Below are positions 34,181-46,420 of a DNA stretch of 64,000 bases, in pieces. Under the pieces are notes generated by a model. That model was given only the letters and a program-made list of their open reading frames with translations, did no database searches and was not told the origin of the DNA. A program made the position numbers and the translations under genes. Source of the DNA: Amaurobius ferox (Eukaryota; Arthropoda; Arachnida; Araneae; Amaurobiidae); the NCBI GenBank assembly GCA_951213105.1, contig OX578146.1, positions 49,197,275 through 49,261,274 of the forward strand, given 5' to 3'. Within the stretch, counting starts at the first letter, position 1; every line of letters starts with the position of its first letter.

Positions 34181-34975
34181 GAATCACCTTCCATTCACAA
34201 ATAATTACAATCCGAGGAGTTAACCGACCTTGACCCCAGGCCCCATCTTCTAGTAATTTATCTCCCAGGAGGAGTGTTGAATCTAGCATTATCGTCTGCT
34301 TCTATACTGCACACACTTCTTCCTCCATCTCCCTTTCTCATCGTCCTTTTATCTTATTAGTATAGGAGGATTAAAACAAATTTCTCGAACTTTGATTGCA
34401 AAACTCTCTTTCTCTGTTAGCACCCCATTGACTTTTGTTAACCACTGAAGTGCAGAACCCATAGCCCACTACGCAAGAATTAAATGATTGAAAAGAAAAG
34501 AGAAGAATGAGGAATTGTTTTTTCCAGAAGCCCCGTTATTGCCTGTGTACTCGCTCGAAAACGGCCAACAGCATTACAGGAGAAGGGAACTCTGTGTTCC
34601 CTCTCCTATCAACAGGGGGTGTTCAATTTTTCAATGTAGGGTGCATGGTAGTTAAATTTACAAATGAAGGGTTTTGTAGACAGGAGGTGTTGAAATGTTG
34701 AAAACCCAGACCACACGACAGACCCGAAGGTTTACGCAGACAGGAGGTGTGTGCAGATTTCTCAGAGATTTTCTTTGAAATGCGGAACTTTGTTTGAGGA
34801 GAAAAATTTATTTAAAATAACTGAATTTTTCAGAAAAAGTGGATTTTTTGGGATAAAAGCAAAACAAAAAAAAAAGCGGATTTTGGGGGGAAAAGCAAAA
34901 AAGTGGAAGAATCTCATGCCTGATATTAACTTTAAAAAGAACACTGTTGCTTAAATTTTTCAGAAAGAATGCTAA

Positions 34976-35440
34976 GAAGTGCAATATTAAAATAACTCTA
35001 AAATTCTTGATTTTTTAAAAAGAACGCTAAAAAGCACAAATTCTTTTAAACAGCGCTAAAATTTGCGACTTTTTATATAGAGTGCTAAAGTTTGCAATTT
35101 TAATTAAAAGTGCTAAAATACATAACTTTATTTAAAAATGCTAAAATACATGGCTTAATTTAAAAGTGCTAAAATTGCTATTTTTTCAAAAACACTGAAA
35201 TACACAATGTAATTTAAAAGCGCCAAAATTCGCTATTTAAAAGTGCTAAAAATTGCAGAAATTTATTTAAAAATGCAAAAACTAGGAAGAACTGTCTTAC
35301 TGATTTCAAATTTTAGCACTCTTTCTCAAAAATGATGCATTTTTACACTCTCTTTCATAGATTATGAATTATAGCACTTTTTCTGAATCGCAAATGTTAC
35401 CACTTTTGCATAAAAATTGCAAATTTTAGTCCTTTCACAT
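34976..35440. repeat. 28-bp minisatellite that switches orientation
   Basis: About ten direct units with the core TTAAAAGTGCTAAAAT repeat at 26-30 bp spacing (cores near 35026, 35055, 35084, 35112, 35140, 35168, 35195, 35221, 35244, 35273). After a gap, about five units in inverted form (TTTAGCACT-type cores near 35314, 35343, 35370, 35398, 35428) follow at the same spacing. Units are diverged. The array as a whole can fold back on itself. Confidence 0.7.
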
Positions 35441-35449
35441 AAAAGCAGA

Positions 35450-36170
35450 CTGTTAGACCGATTTTCTTTACTTTGTTTTGTACATCGTATCATTAACTCC
35501 TCAAACATTCTTAGTGCCAGTGATTTGTCAAACAAGCAAAAAAGAGCTTCCAAATATGTAAAAGTAGGGAAAAGAAGGAAATAAAAGAAAAGTATGAATC
35601 ATTTTTGAAAAGTAGGAAAAAGAAGGAACTGTGCAATCCCTGTGATCATGTAAAATTAAATGCACTCAGATCCTTGAAATGCTCAAAGAAGCCTCAATTT
35701 CATCATAAGTGACATGATGATCAAAAGCAGGGATGCACAGATCGTGGCCCTTCATTGATTTGCTGGTGGCCAGCCTCCCCATGTATCATTTTAACCTTAA
35801 CAAGTCACACAATAGGTAATTTTTTTAAATTGCACATGCACACAGCAAAGTAGCTGTGGGCACATGGGCCGGCCAGAGACAATTCAGTTATCAATGTGTA
35901 CGTGACATCAGCATGGTTTTACGTTGCATTGTATTTTTTGGTGTGTTTGAATTGTTGGCGATAAAGATAAATAAATGTTATTTAATGCAATTCGATCAAT
36001 CTTGTAAGCACACTGTAACTGGTCACACATATTGTTTATCTATAAAAGTAAGAAGGTATCAAAAATGTATACACATGTTTAAAACTTAAGAGATATTCTA
36101 AAAATGACTTCACAACCACTGTTCTATGACATTAAATATATAACAAGTGAAAAATAAAAAATATACATTT
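35450..36170. other. intron sequence, nothing recognised
   Basis: No supportable coding or repeat feature. Confidence 0.4.
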
Positions 36171-36177
36171 AACATAC

Positions 36178-36264
36178 ATGATTTTTTTGTATGCTTCCAG
36201 ATATAAACTGCAACAATACCCACATTAGGTGATCTCTACCTTTTCTAAGATTTCTACCAACTAG
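36178..36264 (-). CDS. MED23: MED23 exon g
   Basis: 87 bp, 29 whole codons, acceptor TTTCAG at 36265-36270 and donor GTATGT at 36172-36177. It encodes KGRDHLMWVLLQFISGSIQK, an almost invariant MED23 segment. It is too short and ATG-poor to appear as a long ORF and was found by homology and splice sites. Confidence 0.95.
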
Positions 36265-36270
36265 CTGAAA

Positions 36271-38654
36271 GACAAATGGGAAAATATAAATCCAATTGTG
36301 AGCACATACAAACATTAAAGCAAATTAAGAAGTAGAAATGAATTAATAAGCATAAGTGCAAAAGAAAATTAGTGAAATTAAGAATAAATAGAAATGCAAT
36401 AACAATCTGCCAATTAAATGACAAAAAAAGGGGGGGGGGGGAATATACATTTAATTCTGAGTATATAAAATTGTTACAACTTATTATGAATAAGTAAGAA
36501 TGTGATAAACAGTGAGTTACAATATTAATTTATGTATATTTCCCATTTTATTTCCTTTTGCACCAACAAAAATTTCATATGCATAATACACTTTTCCTGC
36601 AAGGCAGCCTGTTGCTTCTTGGTTTAAAAAAAGCGTTATATTTATTTCTCATCAGTGCAATATTAATTTAATTTACAAAGCAATATTTCTAAATATCACT
36701 GTAAAATAATAATAATATATAAATAATTCTAAATATCACTCTACCTGTAAAATTAAAATTTTCTCTCTTGCATCAAACTATTGATTCAGCTATATGATGT
36801 ACAATATATAGCCAAAATATAGAACTAACCATTAAACATTTAAAAAAATATTAGAAAATAATAAACTTGTAACATTGAAGTCAAGTGACTATGCTCAATT
36901 CTAAACTGTATAGGGACCATTGTGATTTCTCTTCTTCCTGGTGTTTATGTACTGGGTTTTAAATAAAGGGTGACTGTGATGTCACATGCTAAATGATAAG
37001 ATTTTAATCCTCCACACTTGAGTCTTTTCTATGGGTGGGTGTAATTGTGGCATTGTTTACATTTTGTAATATGTGGAATGTTTAAAAAGTTTTATTGTGC
37101 TAGCAACTGGCATGGCAACCATTTAAGTTTATAAATGGCAACCATTTAAGTTTATAAATCAAATATCTATTGAAGTTTAAATGCTTCTATAATAATGTAG
37201 TTTCAAAATGTTTATAAAGGCCAGACATTTGGACATTTTTTTTTCAATTACTGTACTAACAGGGATACTACAGAAAATTGATAACTTTAAAGGGAAGCTA
37301 ATATATGTTACCCTTATAATATGTTACCTTTATATATGTTACCATATGGCTCTGATGAGTGTTACATGCTTGAAAGAGCTCAAGCTTGTATACATGTTTT
37401 TACGACTTTGAGTAAAAATAAAGACTTTTATTTTTAAAACTATTTTATAATGTAAAAGGCTTTTAAGTTTGATTTTTTATGTCAAAAATATCAAATAAAA
37501 AAAAATTATGCATCTATTTCTCAGTATCTGCTGTAGCTAGAGCTTAGATAATGACGAATATGGATTTAACTTCAAATTCCGAAAAAGGTAAGGGCTTTCA
37601 TTAAAAATTTTCAATTCCATTTTCTTCATTTGACTTGAAATGTCGATTTCTCAGGATTAGCATATATTGAGCTTAGATGATAACTAATGGATCCAGTATC
37701 AAATTCTGGGGAGAGTTGGAGGGCTAAGGATCTAAACATAGAACTTTAGTTGAAGGCTGATATGGATTCAGCATAAAATTTTAGAGGGGGGGGGTAGAGG
37801 CTCACTAAAGATTTCAATTTTAAAATAGATTTGCCTTTATATGGTCAACTAAAATAATACAAATGTGTGGATATTACATTTTACTAATACAGTAAATTTT
37901 AGAAAGTTGGTAACAATAAAAGGAAACATGCTCTGGATACTTCAATGATAACAAAATTTTGTATTAAAGTTCTGTGGTTTATGGGCTCTCAAAGGACTCA
38001 TCAACAACTGATATACAATGAACAGAACAGAAATATTTGGAACAAATATAGAAAATACCAAAATAATGGCAAAAATAAGAGTAATTTTGAACTTAATACA
38101 CAATAGTGGAATGAAAACAAAATGAGAATTTAAACAATAAAAAAAGGAAAAGAATGAGCTTCTAAAATTCTTGAATACAAGAAATGAAAGTTAATATGTA
38201 AATATTAATGTAAATATTAGAAAAAATATATAAATAAATTTAAATGAAAAAAAAAATGAATTTAAGATCAAGAAATGAAAATTAAAACACTTGAATCTGC
38301 TTATTTAAAAATAAACCAAACTTTTTCTAGTACTTAGCAAATGGGCAAAATAATAATAATAATAAAGACATTCTAGCAGCATGCTCTTCACAAGCAAGTT
38401 AATTTATCTACTGGAAAATAAGTTCTTATCGGTGAGTAGAAAATTACAAAATTTTTACTTGTGACCAGTTGTCTCAGCAACATTTTGATCCCCTACACCA
38501 GAAAATGTGGAAGCAAAACATGACTAAGATAGTACATATAATATCTTCTAATACAACTGATCAATATCATATAATAAAAAGTGCTTAATATGATAATTAC
38601 TTTAATAATAATAATAATAATAATTAAAAAAAAATTGGAATAATACCACAGATG
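36271..38654. other. intron sequence with minor repeats
   Basis: Short G runs at 36431-36441 and 37786-37793, a 24-bp tandem GGCAACCATTTAAGTTTATAA near 37110-37160, and a (TAA)n run at 38603-38622. No gene found. Confidence 0.4.
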
Positions 38655-38659
38655 CTTAC

Positions 38660-38863
38660 CTTGGAATGTAAAGCCAAAACCATATGAGGAAAGTTTGCAT
38701 ACTGAAATAAAACAAAATAAATAAGTTGACTGGACAGATGCTGCCACAGTAGCTGAGTTGGACCACCATCTTCCATCGCTTCGGTTTCATGTTCAGATTT
38801 TTCCAAAGCAGATATGATCAACTCAACTAACTGTTCTTCCAATACAGGACATCTTTGCTTTTG
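38660..38863 (-). CDS. MED23: MED23 exon f
   Basis: 204 bp, 68 whole codons, acceptor TTTCCAG at 38864-38870 and donor GTAAG at 38655-38659. It encodes KQRCPVLEEQLVELI, an acidic variable stretch, then LLWQHLSSQLIYFVLFQYAN, a hallmark MED23 block. Confidence 0.96.
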
Positions 38864-39039
38864 CTGGAAATTAAAAAAAGCAGAATATTTATAAATCTTA
38901 CATACAGGTTTTCAAAAAATAAAATTTACATGCATTCTAGACACAGAAAATCCCAGCTTTTCAAAATATTCAAAAACTGCTGTTAAAAACAAAACTAATT
39001 TAAAATCTTTGTATAAATACAACACACAAAAAAAAATTT

Positions 39040-39210
39040 AGGAGTCAACCGGTTTCAAAGGCAAAAACTAGCCTTCTTCTTCAAAACAAGCAAGAAGTGC
39101 AACTTCACTTATTCAAGAAACATCTATTTAGATGCTGAACTTGCTTGAATAAGTGAGGTTGCATTTTCTACTTATCCTGAAGCCTTTAAAATCGATTGAC
39201 TCATAATTTT
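39040..39210. repeat. foldback repeat, arms about 75 bp
   Basis: GAGTCAACCGGTTTCAAAGG at about 39043 pairs with the inverted form near 39200, and TGCAACTTCACTTATTCAAG pairs with CTTGAATAAGTGAGGTTGCA in the middle. Stem mismatches are frequent. The GGTTTCAAAGGCAAAAACT motif also occurs at 18013 and 17622. Confidence 0.6.
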
Positions 39211-39435
39211 TTTCTTCTAAACTTTAATACCAATTCTATTGCAAGTAAAGCTTAAATAACTCATTTGTGTACTTAGAAAATTGAAATCAAAGAAAATCAG
39301 TTATAGTTGCCACTTATGCTTAATAGTTTGTAGCAAGTAAGGCTGTTCATTTAATAACCATCACAACAAAAAATGCAAAGAATTTTCATTATAAAATATG
39401 ATGATTAGTTAAAATAGATACAGGGGCTGCAAATA

Positions 39436-40334
39436 CAGGATGTCAACAAACTCTTTCAACAAAAAAGAGGGGCGATAGAACACAGTAAGACGAACAATAT
39501 TTGCCATAGAACCTAGGGTCAAAATCCACTTATAGTGGCAGAAAAAAGAAATGTGACTTGTCCACATTGATCCTTTATTAGAGTAAAAAAAGAGACACAA
39601 GTAACAAATGTATAGCACAATGCCATTCGCACCAGAGAAACTGCTTAAAGTAGTTGTTCAAATTGGCTTCATTACACAGTCGACACCGGTGAAGGATTCT
39701 TGCACCCTTTCAGACTCCTGGTGTGGTGCTGATCTTGTCTGCAGGAACAGATTTGCATGACGAGATCTTCAGAGTCCACAAGCGTCTCGTACACTAACTC
39801 TTTCATGTGTCCCCAGAAGAAGTCCAGTGGATTCAGATCCCGGGAGCATGGAGGCTAAGCTACAGGTCCACCATGCCCAATCCACCACTGGGGATACGTC
39901 ATGTATAGAAAGTGTCAACTGTCGGTGGAAAAGTGTGTAGGGCCCCATCATGCATAAACCACATGTCATGTTCTATGGTGAGTGGAACACTCTGCAACAG
40001 ACTGGGTAGCACATGCTCTAGAAACACATTATACACCATTAGGCATTCTGGCAAAAAGTAAGATCCTACTAGCTGATCACCAAGAACCTACCCAGACGTT
40101 GATGGCACATCTCTGCTGGTGTACCGAGGGATAGTGACATAGAGGGGGGGGAGTCGCTCTCAGTATAATTTCAGAAGAATAACCGTCAACGCTGTTTCAA
40201 CAGCTGGCCTGCTTTGCATGTTATATTTCTGCTAATATGAGTGGATTGTGACCCTAGGTTCTATGGCAAATATTGTTGGTCTTGCTCTGTACTATCACTC
40301 CTCTTTTTTGTTGCAAGTATTCGCGGACATCCTG
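39436..40334 (-). mobile_element. deleted mariner-like element with long inverted repeats
   Basis: The ends are CAGGATGTC with arms similar over about 100 bp (CAACAAAAAAGAGG, ACAATATTTGCCATAGAACC). TA is present at the left (39434-39435); the matching right bases are CA. On the minus strand at about 39970-39770, remnants of a transposase (WFMHDGA with the catalytic Asp, then proline-rich ending pieces) are readable through frameshifts. At 899 bp it is much shorter than the related element at 30020. Its right end is only 52 bp from the donor side of MED23 exon e. Confidence 0.65.
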
Positions 40335-40385
40335 CATATTCATTTTAGTGATAATTTATTAACTTTTTTTTATATTAAAACTTAC

Positions 40386-40481
40386 CTGTTTAGTAAGTCC
40401 TAGCATACTGCACACCATATCTCTTGAATATGGCTGTTCTAAAACATATCGTAAAAGAGATGTCTGAGGTTCTAAAAGCTC
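40386..40481 (-). CDS. MED23: MED23 exon e
   Basis: 96 bp, 32 whole codons, acceptor ATTTTAG at 40482-40488 and donor GTAAG at 40381-40385. It encodes EPQTSLLRYVLEQPYSRDMV, matching MED23 exactly at most positions. Confidence 0.95.
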
Positions 40482-40489
40482 CTAAAATT

Positions 40490-41788
40490 AAAAAATAGAA
40501 AATAAAAATTAAGATATTTCATTAAAATATACTAAATTATTTTATAGAAACACTATGACAATCAGGAGTTTAAAAACTAAATTTTCAACAAGTGCCGTTT
40601 ACATTGCCAAGACATATGCTGAAATTCCATTTTCCTCCAGTTTTACTGTAACTAGTAGCAAAGCTTGATTTGGTTGCACCCCCTTCCACTTAGCCCTTAC
40701 ATTATTATACATTAACGCTGCAAACCCACATCCTCCAAATTTTGTGCACTCCCCCCACCCCAGATTGAAAGTTAATACTTTTAGACACTAATTTGAATGC
40801 AACAATTTGAAATATTGATCTGGTGATCAAAAGCAAACAGAAAATGCCTTCTGTATTAAATAGAAATAATTTAATTTTTAAATGTTTCAAGAATTATATG
40901 GCAGTGTTCTTGCAAAACAAAAGATTCATGAATTGTGAAATGTATATTATTTGTAAACTATAAATGTTCCTTCTATAATTCACAAATTCTAAATGTGATT
41001 GGAAAAGCAAATAAAATTAAATATCAATTGCAGGTGTTTTGCCATTTTAAAACTTTCAGAATATGGCATTTTACACATTTGCAGCAGATTCAAATTGATT
41101 ATAGTAGAATTCCATCAATTGCCATTGCCCTTTGTGGTATAAATTAATTCTTTGTATTTTGAACCTTATCGGGATAGCTCATCTTGAGGACTCCATAGAA
41201 ATGTACTCATTGTAGAGGAATAAATCAAGAGAAGTGGCTAGAAAAGTCCAAATTTAGTATTTCATTGTATTTTGTGGAAAATTTGAATTCATTGACTTTC
41301 AACCTTATCGAATTAGCCCTAGTACCAAAATATCATAGCATCTGCTATTTTCAGCAGTTTGGTGGAATCAGAGTTAGCTTTTAGCAACTACTATTTGGTA
41401 TTTGCAGTGCAAAATTAGTTGAACATATCTTGTTAGGAGTACCTCGTTCCCTCCATATTAGGACTTACCTATTATTCAGGTGTAGTTTAAAAAAAACATC
41501 GTTACACTTATTTTGAAAACTCTCAACAAATGTATATGAAACACTGAAATACATTTAAAAAAAAAAAGAAATACTTAAATCTATTATAAATGCAGTTATA
41601 TATTTATTTCCTTATTATTATCAAACTTATGCATGCATGGTTCGATTAGATAAAATTGCAATTGTTTAAAAAATGTATGGCTGAAAGCAAGGTATGATTT
41701 TAGATGGACAAATCCATATTTGAACTGCTTAATCAGCCTTAAAATCTGAAAGGAAAGAGGCCATCCACACTTATTAATGCTTACTTGA
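40490..41788. other. intron sequence, nothing recognised
   Basis: No supportable coding or repeat feature. Confidence 0.4.
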
Positions 41789-41847
41789 TTAGTACTTGGT
41801 TAGTACTTGGGTGGGTGACCACCTGGGAACACAGAGTGCTGTTGGCA
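41789..41847 (+). pseudogene. 5S rRNA-derived fragment
   Basis: TTAGTACTTGGGTGGGTGAC and CACCTGGGAACAC, then GTGCTGTTGGCA, match the 3' half of animal 5S rRNA (the internal control region end, loop E and helix V area) with several substitutions. TTAGTACTTGG is doubled at the start. The 5' half is missing, so it is a pseudogene piece. It ends 6 bp before the SINE that follows. Confidence 0.75.
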
Positions 41848-41853
41848 CATTTC

Positions 41854-42112
41854 GGGCGCGGTAGCCCGGTGGTATGCGCGCTGGATTTGCACGCTGCCAC
41901 AACTGCCGCCGTGTTCATGCGGATTACGATCACGTTAAACATGTGAGTCTGTAAGTCCTTCCGAGAGGTTGGTGGTAGGGGAAGGAGGGTACGGTCCCTG
42001 TGGATGCCTTCCCCACTGGGTTCCAGTCTAAATTGGGTGGCACTTCCCCGTCGTCCAAATGGTTACCTTTCACCTTTCTGGTAGGTCGGACAGTCTGGGT
42101 CTCAACAACAAC
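41854..42112 (+). repeat. tRNA-derived SINE, B box deleted
   Basis: Starts GGGCGCGGTAGCCCGGTGG (A box) and ends GGTCGGACAGTCTGGGTCTC then CAACAACAAC. Compared with the copy at 25214, the part between GCGCGCTGG and CTGCCACAACTGCCGCC is shortened and the B box is lost. The body is otherwise collinear and GC-rich. Confidence 0.85.
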
Positions 42113-42232
42113 ACTTATTAATGCAAATAGCATGTCTTTATTTAAAAAAGCCCTCGAGTTACTCTTTACTTTATTCATTAAACTAAACTATTTCTGCAAG
42201 GGACAAAAAATAATTGAATTCCTCACCTAGGA

Positions 42233-44835
42233 CATGGTTGTCCAACTTTTCATGCTAAGAGGGCAGCAAGAGTACTTCGACATAGAACCCGCGAGCCGTA
42301 CATTGAATTAAATTTCCATATCGTAATTTAAAGTGATCACAAAATATTTAACATGCAGAATTAATGTATCTAATTAAATTATTAAATACTTATTAAATAT
42401 ATACTTATAATTAAATTATTAAATACTTATAATATAATAGAATTAATATATTTAATTATTCAACAAATTTGATACACAGAAAGATGTATGCGCATTCATG
42501 TATATATCATTATTCATAAACGAAAAGACCGAAAACTACCATTAAAGGGATTTTTGAGCTTGAACATTTTTTACAAGTTGATCGATGTCTGGCTTGAGTT
42601 TCGTTGTTGATAACCACAGACAACTCTCAAGTGAATTGTCTGCCAAATTGTTACGAGATTTGGATTTATTAGCTTCATATTTGAAAACTCTTGCTCACAG
42701 CGGTATGTGGAGTCAAACATTGAAAGCATACGAAGCCCAAAATCGCGAAGCAATGGAAACTGCTTCTTTGGAAACAATTTGAAGAACTCTGCAGCTGTTT
42801 TAGTCCGTTTATTAAGAAATAGGTCAGCCTGAAGTTCACAGAGTTCCATCTGGTAGTGGTGTTCCACAGTCAAAATGTCAATCGTTCTGAGATTGTTGAA
42901 AAGTATGAGAGAGGGTTCAAGTTCAGCGAAATCACAAAATCGTAGTTCAAAATTTCTTATCAACATGTCTAAGTTGGGTTTATAGGCACTAAAATCCATG
43001 TAATCACCAATTTCATCCTGTATCTCTTGGCAAACAGAAAATGAAAGAAGAGCGTTCAAACTGTTCCGCAAGCAAAGATAGCTTGCGCCGAAATCCTGCG
43101 ATTGTAGTGTACAGCTGGCAAACGTCTTGATTCGCACCCTGAAGAGACTTATTGAGAACATTAAGGTGATTCATGATATTTGTTAGAAATGCCAATTCTC
43201 CCAAAAACTCAGTATCAACCATCTTTTGCTGAAGGGATTCATCACAGGTCATTTCAGTGGGAAACAGATGTAACTTTTTCCTGACTGCAAAAATTCTTTC
43301 AAGACATTTTCCTGAACTACGCAGACATTGGAGTAAAGGAGAAGGTCTCCATAAGCGGCGTCAAGCTCTTCAAGATAATTTTTTAGTTTTTGATGTAGTA
43401 GCGAACAGTTTTCACCTCGAATCGTATTTGTGATTTTAACGACTGTCTTCATGGTGTCCTTCAGTTTCAGTTCATTGGCACAGAGAGATTCTTGATGGAT
43501 AATACTATGAATGAAAGGACATGTGATGCCATGCTTCTGAAGCAAACTTGAAATTCTCCCAGTCATCGATGGAGCACCATCTGTTGCTACAGAACTTAGC
43601 TTGTTGAAACCTCTAATTTTCTGGAGTATAGTTAAAACTTCTTCGTAGATATCTTCACCTTTTTTCGTTCCATGAAGAGAAGCCATGGATAATAGCTCCT
43701 CAAAAACAGTGAAATCACTGAACATGCAATGAACAAATATAATGAGTTGTGCAGTGTCTGTCACATGAGTGCTCTCATCAAGAGCAATTGAAAATTATTC
43801 TACATTCAGCAATTTCTCGTGTAGCTTATCTTGCACATTTTAAGATAAAAACTCTATACGGTGCGATACCTTTTAATGTGACAAGGACACGGATTCAAAA
43901 CCACTGTTTTTTCATCCTGAAAGGCTTTGGCCATATTTATAGCTCAGGATTTCACGAATTCACCATCGCAAAACGATTTCATATGCTGACTAATTAATTT
44001 TGCCATTACAAATGACGCTATGCAAGCAGCTTTCTGATCATGGATCAGTTTGCAAAATAGTTGTGTCTGATGGGCGAATTTCTTTTTTAGTTCTTTAATA
44101 AGGGCTTTTCTTGCTTCATCTTTAACTTTATCATACTTTGAGACATGATTGGTAACATAATGACGATTAATATTATACTGTTTGAGCACATTAACTACTT
44201 GCATACATTCAAGACATTGTGCCATCACCGGATTGCACAAAAAGATAATCCGTTGTTCAATGATCCTGAAAATCATGTTTCTCATCTTTAACCTACCTCT
44301 TCCTTTTTCCGCTCATGGCTTTTGAACAAGAAAACGATGAAATGTAGTAATTTTCACAATGCAAAGCAATGTTCAAACTCACACAGAAAAATAAATAGAG
44401 ACGGAATAAATTATCAGCGAGTGAATGCAGACACTTTTTATTTGTAACAGCGAATTTACCAGAAAGCGCACAACGATTAGAGTTGAATCATACATATGCG
44501 AAATCATGCGATGTTTCAACACCATCCGTCGCCCATGAAAGATATTATTTCTAATACCGTACTTAGGATATTTAAAGATAGCAGCACAATATGTTTATAT
44601 TTTTCTAATTCTTATTTTTTCTTTTGCAAACAAACACACATGTGTACAGGAAAAATAAAACTATATGTAAATAATTAAATATAATGTAAATTTATTTATT
44701 AACATAAAAATTTTTATGTTAACAATATCTTTAATAAAATTTTTAAGGCCTTTAAAGTGTTTTTCCTTGAAGGTTGTCGTGGGCTGCTAAAAATGGTCTT
44801 GTGGGTCGATTGCAGCTCGCGGGTTTACCATCCTG
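42233..44835 (-). mobile_element. decayed autonomous hAT element (GTF2IRD2/Charlie type)
   Basis: 2,603 bp. The ends are CATGGTTGTCCAAC and, inverted, CAGGATGGTAAACC. Flanking 8-bp target duplications ACCTAGGA (42225-42232) and ACCTCGGA (44836-44843) differ at one base. GCGAGC-rich subterminal sequence occurs at both ends. The interior is one broken transposase gene on the minus strand. It lies in the intron between MED23 exons d and e. Confidence 0.85.
42571..44330 (-). pseudogene. hAT transposase pseudogene
   Basis: Frames 44285-43944, 43764-43249, 43252-43013 and 43161-42571 together cover most of a hAT transposase like that in GTF2IRD2-type genes. From the N-terminus: a BED-finger-like region with YNINRHYVTNH, the catalytic region with ATDGAPSMTG, IHQESLCANELKLK, the YEELDAAYGDLLLYSNV region, and the C-terminal dimerisation domain (LRDFGLRMLSMFDSTY, then EFSNMKL). 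The cysteine normally preceding IIHQ is serine, and the RW motif after SNV is lost. Frameshifts and stops make it inactive. Confidence 0.85.
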
Positions 44836-45022
44836 ACCTCGGAATTTGAAGATTTTTTTCCACAAATTCATTAAATACTCACAATAATTATAAATACTTG
44901 GAGCAAAATCAGCCGTGAGAACCTGTAATTGTTGCAGCATAAGGTATCTCACAGCATTTGCCGTGGTTACTGCAACAGCAATGTATTTCAAAACACAAGT
45001 GTGACTTATCACAGAAGAGATA

Positions 45023-45257
45023 TCATTGCTGAATTAATTTCTTAAGACTGTTCCTACAAGCTCCTACATCCACTCTCTGTGGGCAGAATGATGGTGTGCA
45101 TGCTATTAAAAGGAAGACAAACCATTGGTTTGTGAGCATACAGATCAAAAATGTGGAGTCGATTTCTAACAGTTTGTGTTGAAGCATTTCTGCCTGTGGT
45201 CTCAAGTTCATGTTGCAGAAGAGTTACAGTCATACTCCAGTTGCTTCTGGTTGTCAA
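45023..45257 (-). pseudogene. Tc1-like transposase fragment, N-terminal region
   Basis: The minus frame contains TTGRNASTQTVRNRLH, then LYAHKPMVCLPF, resembling the second helix-turn-helix and linker of Tc1 transposases. No catalytic part follows on this strand. It points away from the C-terminal fragment 300 bp to the right. Confidence 0.55.
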
Positions 45258-45559
45258 GGATAAAAATCAATCCTCAGTTATTCAAGTTGAAGGTCTACAA
45301 CCTTGCCCTCATCTTCAAGATATATTTCCAGTCTGCAAAAACATATTCCATAATCTGTAAATTTCACTTTGGGACACTCCTAAAGTAGCAGCCTCAACTG
45401 ATTGCCTTTAATCCGCTTCTGAATGACCAATAGCCCTACATGCTAATAATTTAGATAAATGACATTGTTTATATTATACCCCTATTACATCCTGGAACAA
45501 ACCGTCACTGCATTGAACTATTAATGAACCTCTACACTGCAGCAGCAAGTTCAAATTTT

Positions 45560-45850
45560 CTTTTGATGGATGATAATGCTCCTACTTTCAGAGTATTATC
45601 CTTGTGAGAGCAAAGGTACTGCTCGTATACAGTGGTCAGCATATTCTCCGGATGTTAATTGCCACCAAAAATCTTTGGAATGCCTTTGGAAGAGCTGTAT
45701 CTGGCCATCCACTGCCTCCAACTACTCCCCAAAAGTTGAAAACTGCCCTTTTAAAGGAGTGGCAGGTTACTACCCCCTACTAGTCTGGACCATCTGATAA
45801 AAGGGATAAAACATTGATGCGAGTCAAAGGAAGTCACATTCCATAATGAG
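45560..45850 (+). pseudogene. Tc1-like transposase fragment, C-terminal region
   Basis: Plus-strand frames read MDDNAP (second catalytic Asp), then IQWSAYSPDVN (third catalytic region), then pieces with PKVENCPFKGVAG, matching the end of Tc1 transposases through at least one frameshift and a stop. Opposite in orientation to the N-terminal fragment. Confidence 0.6.
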
Positions 45851-46420
45851 GCTTATTTGTATAGCATAAAAACTTTTTTTGAATGAACTATGTACTTAAA
45901 GGATAAAAAATACACCTAAATATATATATTTTTCAATTTTATTATTATATTCATAAATATAATACTCAATTGACTACCTTCATATGAAATTTGGAATCAC
46001 TCAAAGAAAAAGTTGAATTATGTTAGATTTATTGCTGTATGCTCAACTTTTGGAAGTCAGTGTAGATAATTATAACATTGGAAATATAAGCACCCGTCGA
46101 TGGATTTTGTTCTTTTCAACAGTCTTAAACACAAAATGAGCAGGCTCTGTGACTTTCATTTCACCATTTCAGACTTGTGTAACTTGAGATCAATCTTCTT
46201 GAAATGTGATGAACGGGCTGTGTTGTATCATAACTGACTTTCTCAGCCACTAAGAAAGCTTTCAAAATTGCAGGAATTGCAAGTATTAGCTGTTCCATAT
46301 TAAAGAGCACAAAATATAAACTTTAGTTATATACCTCTAAATTAGTTCTGCAACTACTGTAAAAATTATCCAGACAAAATAGTTTTTAAAGATGAAGTGT
46401 AGCGTGAAGAATAATCTTAC

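Noticed and set aside
34976..35440. Regular 28-bp repeats recalling a CRISPR array
   Set aside because: The repeats are contiguous and diverged with no unique spacers between identical repeats, they invert midway, and the context is an animal intron.
37346..37385. CTGATGAG ... GAAA resembling a hammerhead ribozyme core
   Set aside because: The bases between the two core motifs do not form a proper stem II, and the flanks do not give stems I and III.
44752..45012. 86-codon minus ORF beside the hAT element
   Set aside because: It runs across the hAT terminus and target duplication into flanking DNA and resembles no protein, so it is a chance frame.
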